Source: an uncultured Clostridium sp. (GTDB lineage Bacteria; Bacillota; Clostridia; TANB77; CAG-508). Taken from it: a DNA stretch of 45,982 nucleotides. Within the stretch, counting starts at the first letter, position 1, and each line of letters starts with the position of its first letter. Made by a program: the position numbers and the translations under genes. The notes under the pieces are model-generated. The model saw nothing but the letters and a program-made list of their open reading frames with translations. It was not told the DNA's origin and did no database searches. This document shows, piece by piece, positions 24,924 to 35,528 of the stretch. The DNA lies in NCBI GenBank assembly GCA_947088765.1, contig CAMUHU010000005.1:1-45982 (forward strand), in the 5' to 3' direction.

Positions 24924-24952
24924 ATTATAACATTTTTATTCCTTATTGTAAA
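24924..24952 (-). promoter_or_regulatory. Strong promoter for the tandem RNA
   Basis: On the minus strand: -35 TTTACA (24952-24947), 17-base spacer, perfect -10 TATAAT (24929-24924). It lies over the 3' end of the PBECR-like gene, so the RNA has its own promoter separate from the late operon. Confidence 0.75.
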
Positions 24953-25322
24953 CACTTTTGTTTTTTTCTATTAATTTTTTTAAATTTTTGTCTCTAACTC
25001 TATAGAATGTCATAATCGAATTTTTACAATGTACATCGTCATTTTCTACCGCTAACCTAATTATGATATTTATATTAGTTTCTTCTATATGTTTTATTAC
25101 CATTGCAGTATTTTCATTTTTATTGTCCTTTAATATATAATCAGGTTCTTCAATAACTTCTTTTGCCATACTAAAATATAATTCAAAGTCTTCTTTGTGT
25201 CTTTCTAATATATGGTTGTATCTTTCTGCTGTTAAAACAACTTCTTCTGTTGGTATACTATTCGATATTTCATTAAATTTATTTTTATCTATTTTACCTA
25301 TGTTAATATATTCTTCTTCCAT
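24936..25322 (-). CDS. PBECR-type phage nuclease-like protein
   Basis: A 128-residue protein resembling the phage-Barnase-EndoU-colicin-RelE-like (PBECR) group, known from polyvalent phage proteins and fused to SPP1 gp7-like head proteins. Visible marks are LTAERYNHILERH, EVIEEPDYIL, a central IIIRLAVEND and the C-terminal NSIMTFYRVRDKNLKKLI. RNase activity would be expected from the family. ATG 25322 is chosen because AAAGGA lies 6 bases ahead; the frame extends to 25343. Standing downstream of the lysis genes, it may be a late or lysogeny-conversion gene. Confidence 0.6.
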   Translation of the reverse strand: MEEEYINIGKIDKNKFNEISNSIPTEEVVLTAERYNHILERHKEDFELYFSMAKEVIEEPDYILKDNKNENTAMVIKHIEETNINIIIRLAVENDDVHCKNSIMTFYRVRDKNLKKLIEKNKSVYNKE

Positions 25323-25395
25323 TTCTGTTCCTTTCTTGTACATTTTACTATATTTTTATTTTATATGCAATAAAATGACTAGATTTCTCTAGCCA

Positions 25396-26013
25396 TTATA
25401 ATATATCTATATGTACTACATTTTTCATGTTAGTATTATTAGTATAAGTATATCTAGCTCTACCACTTGCAACGTATTCCCTACATTTTGCAAGTACTCT
25501 AGCTTTGTCTATATTTTTTACTTTTATGTCTGAAGCTTTTCCTGAAATATGTCTTGAATTTGATACAGAGCCTGATACTTTAGCGTTGTGTTTTGCACAT
25601 CTACAACCACTTGTTATTGTCATAGGTTGTCCAAAATACTCTCTTATTTCATCTAATATTTTAACTAGATTTAAGTTTATACTATTAAATCCACAACCGC
25701 ATTTACACGCAAATTCTGACTGTTTGAAGTGTTTTATATCGTTCCATGATAAACTTTTATTATCTCTTGCATTTACTGTCTGAGTTCCTGCTATACCGTC
25801 TGCTGTAACCCCTAATTTTATTTGTTCTGCTTTTATTACTTCAATTAATTTTGCGTCTGTTTTTGCTCCATATATTCCGTCTACTACTAAGCCGTAATTT
25901 CTTTGAAATTCCTCTATTGCTCCTATTGTTCCATTTCCTGCTATTCCATCTATTGTTCCACCATAATATCCTAAGAATCTTAGGTTCATTTGTCTTTGTT
26001 TTACATTTAACAT
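25396..26013 (-). CDS. Endolysin: PG-binding domain plus M15A peptidase
   Basis: The N-terminal ~75 residues form a peptidoglycan-binding domain (GYYGGTIDGIAGNGTIGAIEEFQ, shortened here to its GTIDGIAGNGT core, and VVDGIYGAKT). The rest is a D,D-carboxypeptidase of the M15A family: FKQSEFACKCGC, TSGCRC, then the zinc ligands in SRHISGKASDI and the C-terminal VVHIDI. It cuts the peptide side chains of the cell wall at lysis. It abuts the holin gene, which ends one base before this start. Confidence 0.9.
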   Translation of the reverse strand: MLNVKQRQMNLRFLGYYGGTIDGIAGNGTIGAIEEFQRNYGLVVDGIYGAKTDAKLIEVIKAEQIKLGVTADGIAGTQTVNARDNKSLSWNDIKHFKQSEFACKCGCGFNSINLNLVKILDEIREYFGQPMTITSGCRCAKHNAKVSGSVSNSRHISGKASDIKVKNIDKARVLAKCREYVASGRARYTYTNNTNMKNVVHIDIL

Positions 26014-26223
26014 CTATTTGTCCTCCTCTTTCTTAATATTTTCGCTTGTACTGTCTTTTTTAGTAAAGTAATATGTAAATACTGCTGTAATTAAATTAGT
26101 TACTAATATAAGTAAATTATCTGCTAATGTTGCACCTTTTAAATTTGCTATTACTACTATAAATAGTAATGTTATCATTGCTACTGTTATAAAACTTTTT
26201 AAATCAGTAAATGCTTTTATCAT
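26014..26223 (-). CDS. Holin, two membrane helices
   Basis: A 69-residue protein with helices at about 11-27 and 33-52 and a charged C-terminal tail (SENIKKEEDK), the usual layout of small class II holins. It times release of the endolysin coded next to it. The order XhlA-like, holin, endolysin is the standard lysis cassette. Confidence 0.8.
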   Translation of the reverse strand: MIKAFTDLKSFITVAMITLLFIVVIANLKGATLADNLLILVTNLITAVFTYYFTKKDSTSENIKKEEDK

Positions 26224-26241
26224 AAAACCATTCCTTTCTAT

Positions 26242-26664
26242 CTATAAAAATTTCGATATTCCTAAAATGCTTGCAACTATTGTTAAGATAGCTACAAGCA
26301 CCCAAGATAATATTTGTTTTTTTGATGTTCTCCAATTTTCTGCATCTTTTAGCACTGTTTCTTTTTCTATTTTACTGTCTAATTTTTCATACTTCTTTTC
26401 TAGTTCATTATATTTTTCTTTTAGTATTTCTGTTTCTTTGTTATTTGCTGTGTTACTTCTCATTATTGCTTCTTTAAAGTTTATACTTGTTGCTTTTAAG
26501 TCTTCTGCTATATTCTTTATTTGTTCTATTGTTATTGATAAAGACTTGTCTATACTGTTTGTAACTTGCTCGTTTTTATCAAGTCTTTTCTCTGCTTCAT
26601 TAAGTCTTTTTGTGTTTGATTTTGTTCGTTCTTCTAATGCAATTAGTCGTTCAGATATTTCCAT
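26242..26664 (-). CDS. XhlA/BhlA-like lysis protein
   Basis: 140 residues: a long coiled coil (residues 5-110, heptads rich in Leu/Ile, Glu and Lys) and a C-terminal membrane helix (ILSWVLVAILTIVASILGI). XhlA of defective phage PBSX has this arrangement and helps holin-dependent lysis. Position directly before the holin gene supports it. Confidence 0.65.
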   Translation of the reverse strand: MEISERLIALEERTKSNTKRLNEAEKRLDKNEQVTNSIDKSLSITIEQIKNIAEDLKATSINFKEAIMRSNTANNKETEILKEKYNELEKKYEKLDSKIEKETVLKDAENWRTSKKQILSWVLVAILTIVASILGISKFL

Positions 26665-26667
26665 CTA

Positions 26668-26775
26668 CTATTCCTCACTTTCTAATAAAGCTTGTACATC
26701 TTCTTTGTATTTTTCGGGTACATCCTCAATAGTTTTTAATTTCTTTTGAATTAATCTAAACCATACTTTTACCAT
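26668..26775 (-). CDS. XkdX family protein
   Basis: 35 residues (VWFRLIQKKLKTIEDVPEKY is the recognisable part) matching the short XkdX family found after tail-fibre genes in many Firmicute phages; role unknown. GGAGGTATAAAACT lies before ATG 26775. The gene sits in the expected place between tail-fibre accessory genes and the lysis cassette. Confidence 0.8.
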   Translation of the reverse strand: MVKVWFRLIQKKLKTIEDVPEKYKEDVQALLESEE

Positions 26776-26779
26776 AGTT

Positions 26780-27139
26780 TTATACCTCCATATCTTTTTC
26801 TATCATTGCTAGTTGTATTTCTGTTATTTGCTCATTTAAACTTTCATTTTCTTTTGTTAGTGTTTTTATTTGTTCCATCAGTTCTTCGTTTGTTATTTCT
26901 GGTTTTGGTTCTACATAGTTTTCATTTATATAGAAACCATTTTCTTCACTGTAGCAATATTTTGCTACTTCAATGTTTTCAGGTATTTCTTCTACCTCAA
27001 ACATATTTATGACCTCATCTGGTCCATACGCTATTGCACGATTATTGTCTACATTGATATTTCTGTGCTCTTCGTCTAGTTCATAAGTATTAGATATTTC
27101 TATAATTTCATTGTTTTTGTTTGTTAAAATATATTTCAT
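26780..27139 (-). CDS. Tail-fibre accessory protein, coiled coil
   Basis: 119 residues. The N-terminal half is a small beta-rich region (MKYILTNKNNEIIEIS); the C-terminal 45 residues form a coiled coil (ITNEELMEQIKTLTKENESL). Short proteins like this between fibre genes and XkdX are common in siphophages and may be chaperones or fibre tips; I cannot assign a function. Confidence 0.6.
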   Translation of the reverse strand: MKYILTNKNNEIIEISNTYELDEEHRNINVDNNRAIAYGPDEVINMFEVEEIPENIEVAKYCYSEENGFYINENYVEPKPEITNEELMEQIKTLTKENESLNEQITEIQLAMIEKDMEV

Positions 27140-27158
27140 TTTTAATCATTCCTTTCTT

Positions 27159-28854
27159 TTAATCTAATATTGTTACACTTGCTGTAGCTGATATTTGTGT
27201 TCCTGTGTTGTTTGCACCTGTCCACCAGTTAGCTATAAAAGTCTTACTTTTCAACGCTTCTCCATAGGTATATTTTTTTGTTTTTGCAGTAGTAGTATAA
27301 TAAAGTTCTTCAGAAAATTCCCAGCCAAACTTCCAACCTTTATAAACGTCGCTATAAGGGTATAATCCAAATTTAAAATCAATATTCTCTCCACTTATTG
27401 TTAAAGTTTTTGTAGAAGAATACATCGTATTTTCTTTATCAAGAACTTTTCGATTAATTAAAATCACATCTCCCCAACTTATACTACCAAAATTTTCAGT
27501 ACTAATAGTTGAATTAACTTTAATTCTCATCATATCGTCTGGTCTTACTGTAGTTACCATTTCTCCTGCTTGTCCATCTGTTATTGCTATTCCGTTTATT
27601 TGTTCTGTTGATGATGTTATTGTTTTTACTAGGTTTGCTAGATAGCTTAAGACTGCAACATACAAATCACAAGTAGAACTATAACTGTGACTTATAAGCA
27701 CATCATTTTCGCTTAATGCTACTGCTGATATTACATATAATGAATAGCTTATCGGAGTTAATTGTACATCATTTTCTCTTGTAATTATTGTATTATTCAC
27801 ATTACATAATACAGCACATAAATAATAATTATTATTCCCATGTATTATCTGCACTTTACTTTCATTTAGTGCTACTGCTGATATTATTGTACCAGTGTTA
27901 GAGCTTAACCCTAAGTCTAGGTCTCTTTCTACTGTTAAAACTGTATTATTTATTGATACTAGTGAAATGTATAATACCAGATTAGAGCCACTACTGTGTG
28001 CAATAATCACTTTATTTTCTTTTAATTTTACTGCTGATATTGCTTTTCCCGAATTAACAGTATTAGACAATTGTGTATCCATTCCTTTCGTTATAGATGT
28101 TCCTGAAACATTTATGATTATTGAGTATAGCAGTAGGTTCGATGTATACGAGTGTGCTATATATACTTTATTTTCAGATACTTTTATCGCCGATATTATA
28201 TTTCCTGCGTAGTTGTTAGTAATTGTAGTATCAGAACCTTTGCTTATAGTAGTACCGTCTATAGTACAAATTAGTATAGCTAATCCATAACCAGAAACAG
28301 TGCTGTAAGAATGAGCTATAAGCACTTTACTTTCGCTTAATGCTATTGCTGATATTACACGTCCAGTGTCTACCAATAAGCCGAAACCAGTATCTGTTCC
28401 CGTTGTTATAACTGTTCCACTTATCGTACAAGCTACTGCTCTTAAAACATAATCACTGCTACTATAAGAGTGCGCTATAAGTACCTTATTTTCACTTAAT
28501 GCTACTGCTGATATTACTCTTCCTGTATTACTTGTCGAACTTATTACTGTATCTGTTCCAACTGTTATTTTACCTTCATCTATTATACATACAATTCCAT
28601 ACAGATAATAATTATTACCATATGAATGAGCAATGAATACTTTATTCTTATCTAAAGCCACTGCTGAAATTATTCTTCCCGACATTGTTGTAGTACTTAT
28701 AGCTGTATCCTTTATTTCATCAGTCTCACTATAATCACTCAAAAATCTAACAAAATCCCCAGCATTTACAACACCTTGTGCTTTTGCTTCTGGGATTATT
28801 CCTTTAATAAATTCTTCTATGTTTGTACCGACTTAAATTATTTCTTCCTTGCAT
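27159..28854 (-). CDS. Tail protein with seven-bladed propeller (+1 CGG)
   Basis: Translation from ATG 28854 (GGAGG ten bases ahead, coupled to the previous stop in TAATG) reaches CGG as codon 9; without a shift it ends after 16 codons. With a +1 shift it continues for 564 residues. The middle carries seven repeats of about 50 residues each beginning ISAVAL/ISAIAL and containing ENKVLIAHSYS, which fits a beta-propeller. The C-terminal part ends KSKTFIANWW...SATASVTILD. Position after the baseplate genes makes it the receptor-binding or fibre protein. The frame has an internal ATG at 28742, but that would lose 38 residues and has no ribosome site. Confidence 0.8.
28828..28830 (-). other. CGG +1 frameshift site (tail propeller gene)
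   Basis: Minus-strand codons TTA AGT CGG TAC AAA. Skipping the C (28830) gives AGT-GGT-ACA-AAC and a frame that is open for 556 codons. The site is only 24 bases after the start codon. Confidence 0.9.
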
Positions 28855-29855
28855 TATGTGTCGCCTCCTTCTACTGTCCTTATTAACACTACTGTCATAT
28901 TTATATTTTCTGTTACTTGTTTAGAAGTTGTTAATATTAGACGTCCATTTTCTGTAAATTGGTCTAAATCTGATATTTTCTTTTTATCTTCTTCTGATAA
29001 TGCACAATCTGGGAAATCATTTTCTGTTATATTACTATCTTCTATTATGTATTCATATTTATTTGTTGTAGTGTTTAGTGTCCAGTTTGAACTTAGTAGA
29101 GTAAGTATTTTTCGGCGTGGGGTTATCTCTAGAAGATTTGTATTTGTTTTATTTAATGCACTTTGTAAACTATTAATTATATTTAATAAGTTTACTGCAA
29201 CGTCTCCACTTAATGTATCTTTAACTGTATCACAATAATTTGATAAGTCTTCTATTAATTCATCTGCCTCTGCTTTTGTTGTTATTCCTAATTGAGCAAA
29301 AAACTGGCTTTTCTTTAAGTTTATATCATCTAGTACGTCTTGAATATCAATATCAATTAGACTTGTTACAATACCTGCAAAATCCGAATTTCTTCTTGTA
29401 TCTTCTATATCATCTAAATCTACTGTCGTTTTCGTATCTCCTACTGTAATTTTTGCAAGGCATAATTCATAAACATCAGCTGTTCTTTCTAGTGTCGCAA
29501 AATCTGCGTCTGTTCCCTCTTTTATGTATAAAGATGTTTTTCTTTCGGCTAAAGTATCATCTGCTTTAACCACAACCATATCTTTTCTGATTTTTCCTAA
29601 ACTTAAATTGACTGGTAATACTGCATCATTTTCTAGTTCAAAATCTAATCCTTTTATTATTCCTGCTCCCTTTGTTACTCTTACATTTAACCCCAAGCTA
29701 GTTACTACTTTCATACTGTAGTCGCCATAGTTCTTATATTTTCCAAAATAAACACCAGTTGACAAGAATTTATGAAAATAATTCCTAAATATCGCTGCAG
29801 GATATTCTCTGTCATCTGCAATGCTATCGAAAGGGAAACTTTTCAATTCAACCAT
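28854..29855 (-). CDS. Baseplate / upper tail-fibre protein
   Basis: 333 residues. The N-terminus (FPFDSIADDREYPAAIF) and the following region about a non-negative coordinate (VTKGAGIIKGLDFELEN) are typical of baseplate-upper or receptor-binding protein precursors of Gram-positive siphophages. A helical middle part (DIDIQDVLDDINLKKSQF) follows. Its stop overlaps the start of the propeller protein by one base, so the two are made in fixed ratio. Confidence 0.7.
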   Translation of the reverse strand: MVELKSFPFDSIADDREYPAAIFRNYFHKFLSTGVYFGKYKNYGDYSMKVVTSLGLNVRVTKGAGIIKGLDFELENDAVLPVNLSLGKIRKDMVVVKADDTLAERKTSLYIKEGTDADFATLERTADVYELCLAKITVGDTKTTVDLDDIEDTRRNSDFAGIVTSLIDIDIQDVLDDINLKKSQFFAQLGITTKAEADELIEDLSNYCDTVKDTLSGDVAVNLLNIINSLQSALNKTNTNLLEITPRRKILTLLSSNWTLNTTTNKYEYIIEDSNITENDFPDCALSEEDKKKISDLDQFTENGRLILTTSKQVTENINMTVVLIRTVEGGDT

Positions 29856-29858
29856 TTA

Positions 29859-30941
29859 TCATATCACCCCTTTGTTTGTTATTTTCTGTATTTGCTCTGC
29901 TAATCCTGGTGTCTTATCTCCAAAAGTTACTTCTATGTTAGTTTTGTTTCTTTCGTATGTCTCTTTTATTTGTGTTATTCTTTTATCTTCCGTGTATCCT
30001 TCTGTTTCTATTGTTACAATATCCCCTAAATCCCAATCTTTTTCGTATTCCATGTTTGGTATTTGATATATTGTTCCTTCAATGCTTTTAATTTGTTTAT
30101 AATCTTCTAGTTTCTTCTTACTTTCTTCTGCTAAATCTTGTATCTCTGTGCTACTCATATCAAACAGTGCTTCTCTTCTTGCTAGTCCTGAGTAGTCATT
30201 TTCTTTTGCAATTATTAATGGTCTATCTTCTAGTTCTCCTTTTCCTAAGCTGTAACCTGTATTTTTCCAAGACGATTGTTTATCTGTTATCTTTGATGTG
30301 CTTAAGTTTCTCTTTTTATCGCTAAATATAATTGGTGGATTTTCGGTTTGATTTATACTTCTATTCCTGCCTTCGAAGACATCAAAAAAAGCACATTTCT
30401 GTGCTAAATCTAAAACTATATCCCAGCCTAACCCTGTATCTTTTGAAATATGTTCCATTAATACATCTAAGTATTCATATCTGCTTTGCCAAACCGTTTC
30501 TAATCCTCTATTTTGTGTTTCTGCTAACCTTAACCACAAAATATTACGTTCTAGTGTTGCTATGTCGTTATAGTAGGTGTCTATCATATGATTATTGATA
30601 TAATGCTTAAAGATGTTTTCTGCTTCTGTTTGTGTTACTCTATCATAATTATCTGTTACAGTTAGTCTTCTATTTGTTATTCCTTTTAATTGTCTTCCGC
30701 TTATGATTAATGTTTTTGTATTATTACAGTCTAATTGTATATCTTCTATAATCCCTATTTTATTATTTTTTTTGTTTATTATAATGAAGTTATCATGTTG
30801 CAATTTATCTACATTCTTTTTGTTTTTATTTATATGCAATTCAAATGTACCTACTCCATGCCATGACCTATTAAATATTAGACTTTCATAATCAGAAATA
30901 ACCCCCAATAATTCAAAGTTGCTGTTTGTTATTTCTATCAT
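29859..30941 (-). CDS. Tail-associated protein, Gp37-like (Tal)
   Basis: 360 residues resembling the siphovirus ReqiPepy6 Gp37-like family: MIEITNSNFELLGVI, RSWHGVGTFELHI, ISGRQLKGI and a C-terminal WDLGDIVTIETEG. Members form the hub of the baseplate (tail-associated, N-terminal gp27-like domains). ATG 30941 has GGAGG ahead and follows the previous stop by one base; the frame extends to 30977 in the upstream gene. Confidence 0.8.
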   Translation of the reverse strand: MIEITNSNFELLGVISDYESLIFNRSWHGVGTFELHINKNKKNVDKLQHDNFIIINKKNNKIGIIEDIQLDCNNTKTLIISGRQLKGITNRRLTVTDNYDRVTQTEAENIFKHYINNHMIDTYYNDIATLERNILWLRLAETQNRGLETVWQSRYEYLDVLMEHISKDTGLGWDIVLDLAQKCAFFDVFEGRNRSINQTENPPIIFSDKKRNLSTSKITDKQSSWKNTGYSLGKGELEDRPLIIAKENDYSGLARREALFDMSSTEIQDLAEESKKKLEDYKQIKSIEGTIYQIPNMEYEKDWDLGDIVTIETEGYTEDKRITQIKETYERNKTNIEVTFGDKTPGLAEQIQKITNKGVI

Positions 30942-30942
30942 A

Positions 30943-31824
30943 TTAAACACCTCCATAAGCAATAGCAAATTCCACATCTATTGTTCCTATGTCGCTTTCA
31001 TTGTCCCCGCTGTATCGTATTATATTGTCTCCCCATGTTAATTTAAAGAAGTCTCTATGTTCTAAATCTATCCAATTGAATACGTTTTCTTTTGTTCCAT
31101 CTTCTTTTAAAATGTCAACTGTTTCATTGCCATAGGCTGTATTAATAATTAAAGTTTCTCCTTCTTTTAAAGTTCTGTTTACTTTTATGCTTTCTCCTGT
31201 TGTATCATTATACACAATAGGGTTTGTTACTGGTCCATGATATTGTATAAGTAAAGGTATTTCCGTGTCCCCATCATTAGTGATTTTTCTTTGGAAACCA
31301 ACATTGCTAAATCTGCTTGGAAGTTTTAATGGAAACTTAAGTCCTCCTAAAAATGCTTTAATTGCTAACTTTGTATTTTCTTCATCTAGTAAATATGGGT
31401 TATTAGCTGTAAATATAATATCTGCTGTCATATGATTATTAATTCTAGTTTTAAAATCTACAGCATCTTCAATATGAGAATATATTCTATAAGTTTTATA
31501 GTCGTTCGTATAAAATAGTAATAGTTCTCCATTATTTTCTGTTTTTGAGTTGTATGTTCTAGGATTTATTATTCGCATTATTTTTCTTCTTGTTTTGTAT
31601 AATTCTTCTCTATTGTCTGCTCTTATAGTCGCTTGTAATCTTATGACTCTATCTTCTAATAATATTCCATATACATCAGAACCGTCTTGAAGTGGTGCTT
31701 GTGTTCTCTCTTGCATTGTTTCTGGTATTCCTAAGCCTTCTATATGGCTTAATAAAATATCTCCACTCATATCGAAAGTAATTTGTTCATTTAAGCCTAA
31801 ATTTATTACTTGTAATTTCTGCAT
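30943..31824 (-). CDS. Distal tail protein (Dit-like)
   Basis: 293 residues of the phage tail family (siphovirus-type Dit, SPP1 gp19.1-like). The N-terminal half forms the ring domain (MQKLQVINLGLNEQITF; a conserved RLQATIRADNREELYKTRR segment in the full protein), and the C-terminal half is a galectin-like part ending DVEFAIAYGGV. It joins tail tube to baseplate hub. It follows the tape measure as in all phages of this type. Confidence 0.8.
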   Translation of the reverse strand: MQKLQVINLGLNEQITFDMSGDILLSHIEGLGIPETMQERTQAPLQDGSDVYGILLEDRVIRLQATIRADNREELYKTRRKIMRIINPRTYNSKTENNGELLLFYTNDYKTYRIYSHIEDAVDFKTRINNHMTADIIFTANNPYLLDEENTKLAIKAFLGGLKFPLKLPSRFSNVGFQRKITNDGDTEIPLLIQYHGPVTNPIVYNDTTGESIKVNRTLKEGETLIINTAYGNETVDILKEDGTKENVFNWIDLEHRDFFKLTWGDNIIRYSGDNESDIGTIDVEFAIAYGGV

Positions 31825-31834
31825 CTTTTACCTC

Positions 31835-34800
31835 CTACAATATATACGACAAACTATTTGCTAGATTTCTGTTAAGTGTTTCTTGTTTTTTCCACGCAAC
31901 AGATGGACTGTCAATTGGAGATGTTATAGTATTGTTTTGCTCTACATTTACAGTCTTGTTAACTACTGTATTCCCTGCAACACCAGAAGAAATTTTTGCA
32001 TTTAAAGATGTTAACTTGGCAATGTTACTTTCTATTGCAGAGTCAATTGTTACTTGTATTGCACTTATTGCATTTTGTATCTTTTGCATTGCTGTTTCAG
32101 TAAAGCCTTGTCCTAATTTTTCTCCAAAACTTTGTCCTGTTATTTCGTAATCATCTCCATAGCTTTGAAGTAAATTTAAAATTTGTTCTTGGTTTTGCTC
32201 TACATTTAAAAGCATTGCTTGTGCATTTTGTTCTGCCATTTCCTTTTGCCTATTATAATATTCTTTTAAATTGTTTAGCTGTGTTTGATATTGTTCTTTT
32301 TGTCTTTCTGCTTCTTCTGTTATAGCTTCTATTTTTGCGGATTGCTCATCTTTTAATAAATCCTGTTGCTCTTTTAATGTCTGCTTTTTATCGTCTAACA
32401 CTCTTTTATCTAATGTCTTGTTATGGTCTTCTACTAATTTTGCTAATTCTTTTTCGTAATTTGCTTTAGTTGTTGCATCATGTTCATAAGCAATTAACTC
32501 CTCCAATCTTTTTCTTTTCTTCTCGTAATCACTATCTTCTTCATCTCTTGATTTCTGTTCTTCTGCTTTGTCCAATGCGTCTAATTCGTCTTGTATTGCC
32601 TTTATTCTTGCATTGTATTCCTCATTAACAGCTTCTATTCTCGCATCTTTCCATTTTTCTACTAATTCTATGTTTTTATTTATAGCTTCTTCGTCTGCTT
32701 CTTGCATTTCTTCAATTTGCTTTTTTATAGCATTTGTTAATTGTGAGACTGTGTTGTCTATGCTTTGAACTCTTAAATCACGTTTTTGTTGTTCATAACT
32801 TCTTATTGTGTCTAATTCTTCCTCGTATATTTCTTTTCTTTCTTCTAATGAATATCTTTCATCTTGTAGTATTTTGTTTAAATATTCTTGATGTAGTTTT
32901 ATTATTTTGTCTAAATCTGACGCCCTCTCAACTACCGCATATTCTGCTCCACGTAAATTTTTTTGGTCTTCTATATATCTTTCGTATTCTTTTGTTTTTT
33001 GATTTAAAATTTGTTTTTCTTTTTCTGCTTCTTCTTTTAAATTCTCTATGTTGTTTTCTGTTAATTCTTTTCTTAGCTCATAGAGAGTAATTTCTAATTC
33101 TTTCTTTTGTTCTGTTGTTTTTGCTAAGTTATCATATGCGTGCTGATACATTTCTATTTCTTGCTGTATACTTATCTGGTCTAACGATTTCTTGTATTCA
33201 ATATTAGAAATATAATCATCTAATTCTTTTTCTTGCAATTCTTTTTGTAAACTATATATTTTGGTTGTTAATTCTCTTTTTTCATCTGCTGTTTTTGCAT
33301 ACCTTTTTAGCGCTGTTTGATACATCTGTATTTCTTGTTGCAAACTTATTTGGTCTAGTGATTTCTTGTATTCTATTTCTTTTTTATAATCATCTAGTGC
33401 CTTGTTTGAATACGATTTTGAAGATGAACCTCCACTTTTTTTACTCCCTGATGTCTTTTTTGTAGTGACTGGCGTTACCCCCCCGACAGTAGCTGGTGCT
33501 GCATTTCCCATCGCAGTTAATAGGTTTAATACACTTGTTAAAGTTGGAATTATATTCGCATAGGAAATCCCAATAGCATTTGCTAATTCCTGCTGTTTTG
33601 CTGTATCATTTTCAGCTTGTCTTGCCATTTCTATAAAAGTATTAATTACTTCCATATTTCCTTTTATGGTAGTTTGAGATGTATTCCATGCTTGGTCTGC
33701 TTTTGCTTGCTCTGCATTTATGTAGTCTTGGGCTTTGTCTATAATTATACCTTCTGCATTTGCTGCTTCTGGATATGCCTTAGCAAGTTCTTTTATTGCT
33801 TCTTGGTACTCCGTTGTGCTTTTATCGCCTTTTTTTACTACATTTAGATAGTCCTGCATTGTTTTAGCGTTTATTTTTAATTGTGCTGCCTCCTGTTGTT
33901 GTTTTTTTATTGTTTCTGTATCCATGGCAGTTTTTACTTTTTGTATTGCTTCAGCTTCCGTTAAATATTTATTATTTTCATTTATTTTTTCGTTTAAATC
34001 GTCTATTGAATCTCCAAATTTCCCATTAGCTTCTTGATTCTTTTTAAATTGTTTTTCTAAATCTTTTGCATCTTTATATGCTTGTTTCCATTGTTTATTT
34101 AATTCGTTCCATTTTTTATAATTTGGACTTTCCCCTGTTCCAGAATATTTTTCTGCTTCTTCTGATAGCCTTTGCATTTCTTGTTCTTTTTGTATTTTTT
34201 GTTCTAATAATGAAATTTGTTCTTTTATTTTTTCCGTTTCACTTTCTTGTTCTTTAATGTTTTTATCTGAGTATTCATAAGTTCCTTCTTTTATCTTTTT
34301 ATATTTTTCTGTAGTCTCATTCAGTTTTGCTTGTGCTTCTTCATTTTCTTTTATTGCAGAAGATAGCATGCTAATTCCAGATACTACAGTGGCTATTGTC
34401 GTAGCAATTATAAAAATAGGATTTACTTTTAATGCCTCTGTAAAACTTTTAGTTGCAAACATTGCTTTTAGTGTTGACTCACTATAAGCATCCTTAGCCT
34501 TTTTCAGTGCTGTCAATGCCACTGTTACTGCTGCTAAAGTAGTTGCGAAGGCTATCATTCCACTTGTTGCTCCTTTATGGTTTTTTGTAAATTCTGTCAA
34601 GCCTTGTGTTATAGATAATTGTAATGAACTAAATTGAGTTAGAGCAGGTATCATACTTTCGCCTATATTTCTACTTAATTCTATATTACTCGCATTAAGT
34701 TGAGCTTGAACCCCTTGATACCCTTGTGCTGTTTCTGCTGCTGAACCAGTAAACATTGCAGCTTCATTCATTATTCCGTTATATACTGCTTGTGCTTTTT

Positions 34801-35423
34801 CTGCTTGTGTTAAGCTATCTGTTGTTTTTCCTAAACTTTGTGCATACTCTTTATACATTACAGAAATATTTTTTTGTACTCCTGCTGCATCAGATAAAAC
34901 AGAATTTTCCATACGAATACCGCTCTGTGGTTACTTTTACTGCTTCTGATAGTGAATAACACTCTTGCCTATTTCCTACTGCAGCATCTTGTAATACTTT
35001 TAACATATCGCCAGTTTGTTCAACTGTAAAACCATAAGTTAGCAAATTTTTCGTAGCAGCAGTTACATCTGAATCGTCCATTAATTTTAATTTATTTACA
35101 TCATCTATTGTATCTTTGATATCAGACATAGAATTGTTTGTTGCTTTAGCTGTTTTTTGTAATGCTTGCATACTATTAATATAACTAATATATTTGTTTA
35201 CTCCTTCGCTTACAGCTGACTTAATTTTTGCTAAAGAAGCTACTATTCCAGCAGACATCGCAACAAAGCTTGCGTCTAGTTGACTGTTATTATTTTTTAC
35301 TTGTTCGTTTTGCTGTTCTATTTCTTGTAGTTTCTTTTTTGCAGTTTCTAATCCCTTTTCTAATGCTTCTGTTCTTATTTTTAAGTCAATTACTAATTGT
35401 CCTATTTGAGTTTCATTTGCCAA
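31835..35423 (-). CDS. Tape measure protein (+1 CGG)
   Basis: Read with one +1 shift at CGG 34922-34920 the protein has 1195 residues. The first 167 codons (MANETQIGQLVIDLKIRTEALE...) are the start of a tape measure, the rest begins GIRMENSVLSDAAGV, a conserved place in this family. The body has a hydrophobic segment (about residues 300-360), then very long coiled coils with repeats such as YKKSLDQISLQQEIQMYQ, present three times. It sets tail length and may help DNA entry. Unshifted, the first frame stops 11 codons after the CGG; the second piece has an in-frame ATG at 34912 but no ribosome site. Confidence 0.88.
34920..34922 (-). other. CGG +1 frameshift site (tape measure)
   Basis: Minus-strand codons ACA GAG CGG TAT TCG. 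Skipping C34922 gives GAG-GGT-ATT-CGT-ATG, i.e. E-G-I-R-M, and then 1028 open codons in all. Confidence 0.95.
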
Positions 35424-35443
35424 GCTTTATCCCTCCTTTCGTG

Positions 35444-35480
35444 TACAAAAAAACACCAGATTTTAATCTGATGTTTTAAT
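35444..35480 (-). terminator. Hairpin terminator between moron and tape measure
   Basis: AAACACCAGATT / AATCTGATGTTTT forms a stem of 10-12 pairs with T-rich flank on both strands. It isolates the inserted gene at 35529-35939 from the tape measure gene. Confidence 0.6.
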
Positions 35481-35528
35481 TATTTATTTTTTTGTGAAAT
35501 AAAAACGCCTACTTAAGTGAGCATTTTA

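Noticed and set aside
27159-29855. Diversity-generating retroelement acting on the fibre genes
   Set aside because: No reverse transcriptase and no template/variable repeat pair were found in the window.
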